Source of the DNA: CAZAQB01 sp964487155
GTDB taxonomy: Bacteria; Pseudomonadota; Gammaproteobacteria; Nitrococcales; Nitrococcaceae
DNA: 13,969 bases
Direction of reading: 5' to 3'
NCBI GenBank assembly: GCA_964487155.1
Contig: CAZAQB010000089.1
Span: forward strand, 1-13,969
Positions 1 to 7,100 of the stretch are shown in pieces (position 1 is the stretch's first letter; each line of letters begins with the position of its first letter). The position numbers and the translations under genes are program-made. Under the pieces are notes generated by a model. That model made no database searches and was not told the origin of the DNA. It was given only the letters and a program-made list of their open reading frames with translations.

Positions 1-107
1 GCAAGCGCAGATCCCGGAGCCCCCAATGCCGCCGACAGCAGCAGCGCGGTGGCGGCCGAGCCGGCGCCCCCCCACTGCGGAGCCTTAGCGAAGGTATGTC
101 TAGTCAC
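1..107 (-). CDS. Secreted protein, N-terminus only (runs off left edge)
   Basis: Only the first 35 codons lie in the window, so the product cannot be named. The start is a GTG at 105-107, preceded seven bases upstream by a good ribosome binding site (GAGAGG, 115-120). The translation opens MTRHTFAKAPQWGG, continues into a hydrophobic stretch (SAATALLLSAALG) and ends with a signal-peptidase-like GSALA. This is a Sec signal peptide, so the product is exported. A GEMM riboswitch lies directly upstream, so expression is probably set by cyclic di-GMP. The signal peptide resembles that of the multicopper oxidase at 4187-10213: both start GTG, have an ALLL core and end in ALA. The protein could be a paralogue of that oxidase or another exported protein of the same regulon. 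The export call is well supported; identity is unknown. Confidence 0.75.
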   Translation of the reverse strand, partial: MTRHTFAKAPQWGGAGSAATALLLSAALGAPGSAL

Positions 108-130
108 GTTGGATCCTCTCTGCGCAGTCC

Positions 131-226
131 CCGTTGCAGCCCGGCTGCCTCCATCCATGAGGCCCCCTCGGCTTTGCGTCCCGCCCTTGCAGGCGGTTTG
201 CCCGTTCGGGCACCGCGATTCGGCTT
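131..226 (-). ncRNA. Class I cyclic di-GMP riboswitch (GEMM-I) before the left-edge gene
   Basis: Read on the minus strand, the region carries the GEMM-I core in order. GGGCAAACC is at 203-195. A P2 stem CCGCC/GGCGG follows, capped by a GCAA (GNRA) loop. GGGACGCAAAGCC is at 182-170. A P3 helix (GGCCTC paired with GGAGG) ends in GGCAGCCGGGCTGC near 149-136, matching the family's GGUAGCGGGGUUACC segment. The G that contacts the ligand in the Vibrio cholerae Vc2 aptamer (G20) appears to be kept, favouring cyclic di-GMP over cyclic GMP-AMP. That alignment is by eye, and the neighbouring A18 position looks like C here. The aptamer ends about 15 bases before the ribosome binding site and I see no T-tract terminator, so control of translation initiation is more likely than attenuation. 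Outer P1 boundaries are approximate. Confidence 0.9.
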
Positions 227-303
227 TAGCCTGGTTTCCTGATCGTCTGATCCGTGTCCCGTGAGGCGCTCCTGTGCTGCCCCACGCCGTCAGCATGCAG
301 TTC

Positions 304-394
304 GGGACAGGCGATGGACCTGTCGGTCTGGCCAGCCGCGACGGCCCTTTAGGCCAGTGGTGGGCTGCCCTTTCGGGCAGGCAAATACTGTCCC
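304..394. other. Candidate structured RNA: three-way-junction-like set of inverted repeats
   Basis: Seven-base arms GGGACAG (304-310) and CTGTCCC (388-394) can close a region containing two hairpins: CTGGCC/GGCCAG (328-333 with 352-357) and CTGCCC/GGGCAG with a TTTC loop (365-370 with 375-380). A competing hairpin GACAGG/CCTGTC (306-311 with 319-324) uses part of the closing arm, and a second GACAGGT copy (403-409) could pair with 318-324. If minus-strand transcription begins upstream of here, this would form part of the leader before the left riboswitch. The strand cannot be decided from base pairing alone. It matches no RNA family that I recognise. Confidence 0.35.
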
Positions 395-444
395 CAATTG
401 ACGACAGGTCATAGGGCAACGGTGCCGCACGAACGCGGGAACAG

Positions 445-478
445 GACTAAAGGTTCACGAATAATTCGATATTTAGCG
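445..478. promoter_or_regulatory. AT-rich island, possible promoter
   Basis: This short AT-rich patch stands out in very GC-rich surroundings and contains the palindrome CGAATAATTCG (458-468). It is the most promoter-like spot upstream of the left riboswitch and gene on the minus strand. No clean -35/-10 pair is visible on either strand, so the call rests on composition and position only. Confidence 0.25.
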
Positions 479-820
479 GCTGCGAGGAGGGTTACGTGCT
501 GAACCGGGGAGGGTTTTCGTGCGGGCCCGGGGGACCTGTACCAAAGGACAGGAAAATGTCGCCGTCAGGCGACAGCCGCGGTCCCCTGCCAGCAGTCAAA
601 GACTGTGTCGGGGTTGATCATGGCCAGTCGGACAGGCGCGGGGTCGTGCAGCGCGCGCGGGCAGCGGGGCGGCGACAGCCGGCCGAGGTCATGGCTGTTT
701 CTCGGCCTCCGGGGCGCCGGGCGTTGCAGCCGGCGGCGGGACGCGTCCCGACTCAACATATGGGACAGGGGGTCGCCCTACCGGGCCGGGTACCCAGCGC
801 CAAGCCCGCCGGGCCGGCGG

Positions 821-3430
821 TCAGCGGAAGACCCGACCCACGAACCGCTCCAGCGCTTCCCGGGCCGCAGCCACTTCTCCCTGATCCGCCAGCACCTGCA
901 GCCGATGCAGGTCGAGGCCGGCGTAGACATGGGCGCGCTGGCGGGGCTTGGCCTGAGCCAGGTAGGGATCCTGTTCCGGCGGCACGCGCCCCAGCACCTC
1001 GGCGAAGAAATCGATCAGCGGCGGGCCGGCGAAGAAGTCCGCCTGCTCGGCCTGCTCCCGGCGCTGGGTGATGGGCGCCCCGTACTCTACCCGCGGAAAA
1101 TTGTCGGTGTTAATCGGGTAGCCGGCGAGCAGCTCCCGGGCGGCGCTGAGGTTGCCGGCGTAGTTGAGCAGGAAGCGCCCGGGATCCGCCGGCCAGCGGC
1201 GCACCAGGCGCTCGGCGTCGGGCACGAAGTGCAGCAGGGGCATGTCCCCGAGCCGGTCGGCGCGCACCGCCTCCAGCCGCGCCTCCAGGGCCTGGAGGTC
1301 CAGCGGCTCGGTGCCTGCATGGCCCACCAGGGCCACCACCGGTTGCCGGGAGACGAAGTCGCCCCGCCACAGCGTCACCCGGGGAAACACCTCCACCAGC
1401 GTGCGGGCCACGATGCCGAACTCGCGCCGCGAGCTCTGATGCAGCGGCAGCCATTGCACGAACAGGCCCCCGGGGCGCAACCGTTTCCGGGCCGTGGCGA
1501 AATGCTCCCGGCTGTAGAGGCTGCCCGCCCCCGCCCGCCAGGGCAGGAACAGGTCGGCGATGATCACATCGAAGCGCCGGCGGTTGGCCTGCAGGTAATT
1601 GCGCCCATCGGTCACCAGCACCCGGGAGCGGGAATCATCGAACAGCCCATTGACGTAATCGCGGAAATAGCGCCGGGCCGCGGTCACCACTTCCGGCAGC
1701 AACTCGGTGGTGATCACCTCCTCCACGGGATGGCGCAGCGCGGCGCCCGCGGTGATGCCGGTCCCCATGCCCAGGAAGAACACCCGACTGGGGTCCGGGT
1801 GGAGCAGCAGCGGCAGGTGGGTCTGCCACGCCTCCCATTTGGCCGCGCCGGTGCCGCCCAGGGAGTAGTAGTTGTTGACCTTGAGACGCAGACTGCGCTT
1901 GCCGGCGCCGTCTTCGCCGCTGGAGTACTGGCGCTCCACCACCGCCACCGTGGCAGCGCTGCCCTCCAGCACGTCCAGCAGCCGCTCACCCCCCGTGGGA
2001 TCCACCCGCGCCCGGGGCGGATGGTAGAGCTGGGCGCCCAGGCCGGCGGCCAGCAGGGCCAGCACCGCAACGGCCCTCAGTCCCGGGCGGCCCGGAGCCG
2101 GACCGGGCGCCAACACCACGGCCGCCAGGGCGTAGAGGACTGCCAGCACCGCGATGGCGGGCCACAGTCCGATGCTGTCCAGCAGCACGAAGCCCGCCAC
2201 CAGGGAACCGGCAATGGCACCCAGGGTATTCCAGGCCACCAGGTCGCCCACGGTGCGGCCGGTGCCCAGGCGCAACGGCTCACTGACCTTCAGCAGCAGC
2301 GGAAACACCGTGCCCAGCAGCAGGGTGGGCAGGAAGATCACCGCGCTCACCGCGGCGAACACCCGCAGCACATAGCCGGGCCAGCCGGCTCCCTCGCCCA
2401 GGTACTGGAGCCCCCCGGTGACCGCGTCGAACGCCGCCGGGGTGGCGGCCACGCTGAGGGCGGCCAGGCACAGCAGTACGGTGATCTGGCGCCGCGGCGG
2501 CGTGCGGCGGCGGGCCAGCCAGGCCGCCAGCCAGGCGCCCAGAGCCAGGCAGATTAGAAACGTGGTGAGAATGGCCGAGAACGTGTACACGGAGTTCTGC
2601 AGCACCTGGGCGAACATGCGCGTCCACAGCACCTCCAGCGCCAGGGCCGTGAAGCCGGAGCCGAAGGCCAGCGCGGCGATGGCCCAGGCGGGCAGATGCA
2701 GGGGCTCGGGCTGAGCGCGGGTGTCCTGGGCCGCCGCCACCATCGGCTCCAGGTGCCGGCTCAGCCAGGCGCCGCCGGCCGCCACCGCCAGGGTGATGCC
2801 CACGGCCACCAGGTAGGCGCCATCGAAACCGAGCCAGGGAGGCAGATAGAAGCCGGCGGCATGGGCCCCCAGGGCCGCCCCCAGGGTGTTGATGCCATAG
2901 ACCACGGGCACCCGGCCGCCCAGTTGCTCGGCGGCGGGCACCAGCTGCTGGCTGACCACCGGCAGCGTGCCGCCCATCAGGAAGGCGGGGGGAAACAGGA
3001 TCACCAGGGCCAGAGTCAGGCGGGCGGCGTTGAACAGCGCCGGCTGCTCGCCGAGGGCACCGAACAGCGCCGGATACAGCCCATGATAGATCTCCAGCAG
3101 GCCGAAGTAGGCGAGGGCGGTCACGGCCACGCCCACCTCCAGCCACGCGTAGAGCCGCAGCGGATGCCGCAGGCCCATCACCCGCCGGCCCACCACCCGC
3201 CCCCCCACGGCAAGCCCGAGAAAGAACGCCGTCAGGGTGGCGGCCGCGGCATGGGCGGTGTTGCCGAACAGCAGGCCCAGCTCTTTCATCCACAGCACCT
3301 GGTAGACCAGCGCCGCGAAGCCGGAGGCGAAGAACAGCAGGCAGATGGCGGCAAACTCGCGCGCCGGCCGAAGCGCCGGCGCCGCGGTTGCGGCCGGTGC
3401 AATACTCGAACGCGGTTTCTGCTGGTTCAT
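821..3430 (-). CDS. Fused polytopic membrane protein / spermidine-synthase-like methyltransferase-fold protein
   Basis: This 869-residue protein joins a hydrophobic N-terminal part (about residues 26-465, roughly a dozen or more membrane segments) to a cytoplasmic SpeE-like domain (about 480-760). The membrane part is internally duplicated: 34-84 resembles 254-306 (SGFAALVYQVLW against SGFTALALEVLW), and 172-212 resembles 391-433 (both contain NTLGA). The SpeE part shows the nucleotide-binding loop GMGTG (554-558), DGRNYL (D608) and IIADLFLP (D626 at the usual catalytic-aspartate position). The family is widespread, and a true polyamine synthase activity is not established for such fusions. 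Start choice: the ATG at 3428-3430 follows GGAGA at a proper distance and begins MNQQKPRSS. A longer in-frame extension to 3793 is Arg/Pro-rich and looks untranslated. It lies between the two riboswitch-led genes, with gene-poor spacers on both sides. Confidence 0.93.
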   Translation of the reverse strand: MNQQKPRSSIAPAATAAPALRPAREFAAICLLFFASGFAALVYQVLWMKELGLLFGNTAHAAAATLTAFFLGLAVGGRVVGRRVMGLRHPLRLYAWLEVGVAVTALAYFGLLEIYHGLYPALFGALGEQPALFNAARLTLALVILFPPAFLMGGTLPVVSQQLVPAAEQLGGRVPVVYGINTLGAALGAHAAGFYLPPWLGFDGAYLVAVGITLAVAAGGAWLSRHLEPMVAAAQDTRAQPEPLHLPAWAIAALAFGSGFTALALEVLWTRMFAQVLQNSVYTFSAILTTFLICLALGAWLAAWLARRRTPPRRQITVLLCLAALSVAATPAAFDAVTGGLQYLGEGAGWPGYVLRVFAAVSAVIFLPTLLLGTVFPLLLKVSEPLRLGTGRTVGDLVAWNTLGAIAGSLVAGFVLLDSIGLWPAIAVLAVLYALAAVVLAPGPAPGRPGLRAVAVLALLAAGLGAQLYHPPRARVDPTGGERLLDVLEGSAATVAVVERQYSSGEDGAGKRSLRLKVNNYYSLGGTGAAKWEAWQTHLPLLLHPDPSRVFFLGMGTGITAGAALRHPVEEVITTELLPEVVTAARRYFRDYVNGLFDDSRSRVLVTDGRNYLQANRRRFDVIIADLFLPWRAGAGSLYSREHFATARKRLRPGGLFVQWLPLHQSSRREFGIVARTLVEVFPRVTLWRGDFVSRQPVVALVGHAGTEPLDLQALEARLEAVRADRLGDMPLLHFVPDAERLVRRWPADPGRFLLNYAGNLSAARELLAGYPINTDNFPRVEYGAPITQRREQAEQADFFAGPPLIDFFAEVLGRVPPEQDPYLAQAKPRQRAHVYAGLDLHRLQVLADQGEVAAAREALERFVGRVFR

Positions 3431-3621
3431 CGCTTCTCCGGTAACTCGTCGATCCGCTGGACAGGAGTATCGGCTCCAGTGAACGCGTTCAACCCGATCC
3501 ATTGACGAATTGCTTCGGGGCACAACACCGGAGCGGCCAGTTGCGAGGGAATCCCGCCCGGCGCCGACCGAAGCCCGCCGTAGGGCAGGTTGCGCAGAAA
3601 CCTGCCATCGGGCGATGCCAT
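3427..3621 (-). CDS. Possible small ORF overlapping the spermidine-synthase-like start by ATGA
   Basis: A 64-codon frame starts at the ATG at 3619-3621 (MASPDGRFLRNLPYGG) and ends PEKR at a TGA that overlaps the next gene's ATG in the arrangement ATGA, typical of translationally coupled bacterial genes. The frame stays open further upstream, with a TTG at 3747. The ribosome binding site (AAAGGC) is weak, and I recognise no domain, membrane segment or signal peptide. It may be a real small protein, a gene remnant or chance; the overlap is the only positive sign. Confidence 0.25.
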   Translation of the reverse strand: MASPDGRFLRNLPYGGLRSAPGGIPSQLAAPVLCPEAIRQWIGLNAFTGADTPVQRIDELPEKR

Positions 3622-4103
3622 GAGTGTGTCGCCTTTGGCCAGGCACAGGCCAGGGCGGTGCCACGGGAGCCCTCGCCTTGGGCAAGGCACAAGCGAGTAG
3701 ATAGACGCCGTGGCATTTGATGCGCCGGCCCCCAGGTCTCTCCGCAACGGGGGCCACGGCGGCTCCGAGTAACTGTTCCGACTCAGGGCGCACCCAGTAC
3801 CTGGTACTCAGTGCCCCCGGGCAGCATTCACCCGTTATTGTCCGTGCCGCCGGCGGTAACGCCCGCGCAGCCGGCTTGGTTGATCGAGAGGGGGGCGCCG
3901 ACCAGGTCGGCGCCTCAAAAGAACCTCAGCGGGTCGCGGCCGGTGTTGTCGGCAGCCCCTGGTGGCCGCTATCCATGGCTGGCGTCGCCGGAGATCCTCC
4001 CTGAGAGAGCGCGGGCCTGCTCTCGGGGCGAGGATCGAGCCACCAGCCGCCAACCCGGGGGCTGGCACGGGGCCACGCCTTGTACCAATGGCCTGGCAGC
4101 CGT
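3431..4103. other. Gene-poor stretch between the multicopper oxidase terminator and the next gene
   Basis: Apart from the doubtful small ORF (3427-3621) no gene is supported. The stretch contains an operator-like palindrome (3790-3814), a strong 9-bp hairpin GGCGCCGAC/GTCGGCGCC (3894-3902 with 3906-3914) and a weaker hairpin GAGAGC/GCTCTC (4005-4010 with 4019-4024). Neither hairpin is followed by a T-tract on either strand, so neither is a normal intrinsic terminator. The promoter of the 821-3430 gene must lie in this stretch, but no clear -35/-10 pair is visible. Plus-strand frames here would read through the oxidase terminator and look non-coding. Confidence 0.5.
3790..3814. promoter_or_regulatory. 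25-bp interrupted palindrome, candidate operator
   Basis: Arms GCAC..AGTACC and GGTACT..GTGC face each other across a single central T, with two mismatched positions between the outer four and inner six pairs of each side. A symmetric site of this size is typical of a dimeric repressor or activator. It lies about 360 bases upstream of the spermidine-synthase-like gene. No regulator gene adjoins it, and I do not recognise the motif. Confidence 0.35.
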
Positions 4104-4141
4104 AAAAAAACGGCCACCGGGGCATCCTGCCCCGGTGGCCG
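4104..4141 (-). terminator. Intrinsic terminator of the multicopper oxidase
   Basis: A perfect 14-bp GC-rich stem (4111-4124 with 4128-4141) with a three-base loop is followed on the minus strand by seven T residues (4110-4104). It begins about 45 bases after the oxidase stop codon. This ends the oxidase transcript and shows that the 821-3430 gene is transcribed separately. Confidence 0.96.
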
Positions 4142-4186
4142 TGCGGTTCCATGCGCTCGCGGGTCCCTCCGCTCAGGCGCGCCGGC

Positions 4187-7100
4187 CTACTGGGTCACCC
4201 GCAGGATCCCCCACAGGCCGCTGGTGTTGCCGAAGGATGCATGATCCCGGAACAAGTAGTCTCCGGGCACCCCGCCCCGGCCGCCGGCCGGCACCACCAC
4301 ATCGAAGTGGGCGAAGGGGGTCACACTCTCCTGACCGCCCAGGTGGTAACCCAGCGGGTTGTCGCCAATGGCCCGGGAGCCCAACTCGCCGGGTGCGCAC
4401 TTGCCCTTCAGACCCAGATCGGCCGAACCCGGGCAGATGTAGGGATCCCGCTGCCAGAGGTGACCGTGGAGGTTGAAGGTGGTGCCACGGCCCGCGCCGG
4501 TGGGCATCAGCACGCGCATGCGCACCTGCTCCCCGGCAGCGGCCGTGAACACCGGCGTCACCGGATCCTCGCCCACCAGCTGGTTGCTATAGGCCAGTTC
4601 CGGGTTGGCCACCGCCCCGAGACCACCACCGGCGTTGCCGAACGGCGTCGCCGGAGGCAGCCCGAAGCGGTACCACATGGGCTCGGTGGCGTAGTTGATG
4701 GATTGCTGGCCCGCGTCGTGGCTGTCCTCGGGCACCGCACCGCCCTCGCCGGCGATGTTCTGCACCGGCGTGCCGTCGGCGAAGCGGTGGTTCTGACCCT
4801 TGCGGAACATGGCCACCAGGTCACGGAACTCGCCGCCGTCGGCGGTCTTCACCGTGGCCATGGTGCGGGTGCGCCGGGTTGCCGCCGGGTCATCCACCTG
4901 GTGGTCGCGCCTGCGGTCGTTCTCCGCCCACTTGGACCCCTCGGGCTCGATGATCAGCGAGCCCACCAGGCCCTTCTGGCCCTGCTTGATGCGGTCGGCA
5001 GGCACCAGGTTGGTAGCGCCGAACTCAACCGGCGTGGCCTTCATGGCGAAGCGTCCGCCCGGCTTCTCGACGAACTCGATGTTACCGGCGTACCAGGTGT
5101 AGCGCTCGGGGATCGGGATTCCCGGCGCGGCGGTCTGGAACGGATCCAGCACCCCGCCCCGGTTGATGCCCACGTTGGCGCCGTCGGAGCGGGTCACGTC
5201 GTACTCCACCAGCTGCGGGTGCAGGCCCACGTGGCTGGAGGGCCGGACCAGGTTGTTGTGGAACCAGGTCAGACCCTGCACCGGGTCGCGGTCGCGGTTC
5301 ACCACCTGCAGCAGCGTGTTGAATCCGGCCAGATCCGGCGCCACCCGGGGCAGGCGGTTGCGCAGCGTCACCCGGATGCAGTCGCCCGCGGCGGCCCGCA
5401 TAACGATGGGCTCCACCGGCGCGTCGGCCTTGAGCTTCACCGGGCACCGGGGATTTTCCACCCCACCGAAGAACCGGCAGGCGAAGAACTCCCGGAAGTT
5501 GGTGGGCGCCGGGCGCAGATCCCCGGTATGGACGTACATCATGGCCGTCGGGTCGTGCAGCGGTCCGTCGTTGCCACCGATGGTGAGCGTCTCGCCGGTC
5601 TCCTCGTCCACGGCCTCGATCTGGTCGATGACCGTGGGCCGGGGGTTGTAGACCAGCGTGCCGCCGTTGGGGTCGAGCCGTCCGCCCTCGTTGTCGCCGA
5701 TGCCATCGCCGTCGGAATCACGCCCGGCATTGCGGGGGATGGTCAGCCCCAGGCGGTTTTCCAGCACATCGTTGGCCAGCACCGCGCTGACGTCGAACTC
5801 GCGCTCCGGCGCATCCGCCGGGCACAGGCCGCCGTGCCTGAACTGGTTGAAGTTCTCGGCACGGTTGCGGACGACGTTCTCCACCGCGTTGCGCAGACCC
5901 TGGAGGGCGGCCACGCGCTGGTTGGCATTGCGCGCGTTCTCCACCGCACGGGCCAGGCCGCGCAGGTCAGGCGCGGACACCGCGTTCACCACCGGGTGGG
6001 TATCCGGCAGGGCGAACAGGTCGTCGCGCAACTGCTTGTAGTTGCGCATCACCCCCCAGACCCCGGACCACCAGCCGTCGTGGGCCGCGCTCACCGAGTA
6101 GGCGTAGTCGGCCGCCGGCTGGAACTGGGTGAAGTCCGCCACCACCGGCGTGGTCAGGGTGAACTGCTCCGAGATGCCGATGTTCTGGGCGTTGCGCCAG
6201 CCGGAGTTGAGCGCTTCACCGTGACCCGACCCCCCCTGCAGCCACTTCACACCGTGGATGGTGGCGTTGTGCTCGTGCTCGTGGGCACCGGCCTGGATCC
6301 TCACCCGCACCGTGTCCCCCGAGAAGGACCGCAGCATGGGGGTGAAGGCGTCACCGTCGCGCAGCGCCTGGTTGAGCGGCGGGTAAGGGGTGTCGCCCAG
6401 CACCGTGTTGAGTTCCGGGATGGCCCGGTCGGTGCGGGTCTGCAGGGCGAAGGCCAGATCGCCGGCCAGGCCGTCGGCCTGGGTACCGGGACGCCCATCG
6501 GGGCCGGTCTTGTCCGGGTCGAAGACCCGCAGTCCCACCGGCTCGGCCCGGTAGTTGACCACGAACATGCCGATGTCATCCACGGAGATGGCCTCGGGAC
6601 AGGGTCGCGGCACACCGCCGGGGCAGAACGGCGGGTGGAAGCCCACGTCCGGGAACGGCGGATCGTTGCGTGGCTGGCCCTGCACCTCCTGCCGGACGGA
6701 AGGGTTGATCGCGTTGATGAACGTGGTCTCCGTGGGCGGCGCCACGGTGTGCCCGTCGGGGCCGACGCCGACAAACACGCCTTTCTCGTAGGCGTGCTGG
6801 AAGTCGCCGAACTCCAGGTAGAACTCCCGGAAGCTGTCGTCCTCGCCGTCACCGTCGGTGTCGCCGGTTAGGATGGCCGCCTGCCAGGAGGTGGGGCCAC
6901 CGTCGTTGCGCGTTGCGGGGTCGAACAGCAGCTCGCCGGTCTCGTTGTGCACCCAGGTGGAGTCCGCGGGCTCCGAGATCAGGGTCGCGTAGAGCCCGAC
7001 CTGCTGGTGGGTGGAGGGCCCGTAGTGGTCATGGGTAAAGCTCACCCCCAGACCCCGGTTCACACCCTGGGCGTTGACCACCGGATCGGAGAACCACCGC

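Larger units (their letters stand above)
227..820. other. Gene-poor stretch between the left riboswitch and the spermidine-synthase-like gene
   Basis: No convincing gene is seen here. The stretch holds a group of nested hairpins (304-394) and an AT-rich island (about 445-478), each listed separately. A plus-strand GTG at 496 follows a good GAGGAGG, but its reading frame turns into Arg/Pro/Ala-rich sequence antisense to the 821-3430 gene and looks non-coding. A 64-codon minus-strand frame (565-759) has no ribosome binding site and no recognisable content. No intrinsic terminator with a T-tract is visible after the stop at 821. Confidence 0.5.

Noticed and set aside
496..1071. Plus-strand GTG frame with a good GAGGAGG upstream
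   Set aside because: The translation becomes Arg/Pro/Ala-rich without domains and runs 250 bases antisense into the 821-3430 gene. The ribosome-site match alone is weak evidence.
605..2557. 650-codon plus-strand frame opposite the spermidine-synthase-like gene
   Set aside because: Low-information Gln/Gly/Pro/His-rich translation with no recognisable motif. The minus strand encodes clear membrane segments and SpeE motifs.
3431..3793. N-terminal extension of the spermidine-synthase-like protein by 121 codons
   Set aside because: The extension is Arg/Pro-rich and without homology-like content, while the ATG at 3430 has its own ribosome binding site and is followed shortly by the first membrane helix.
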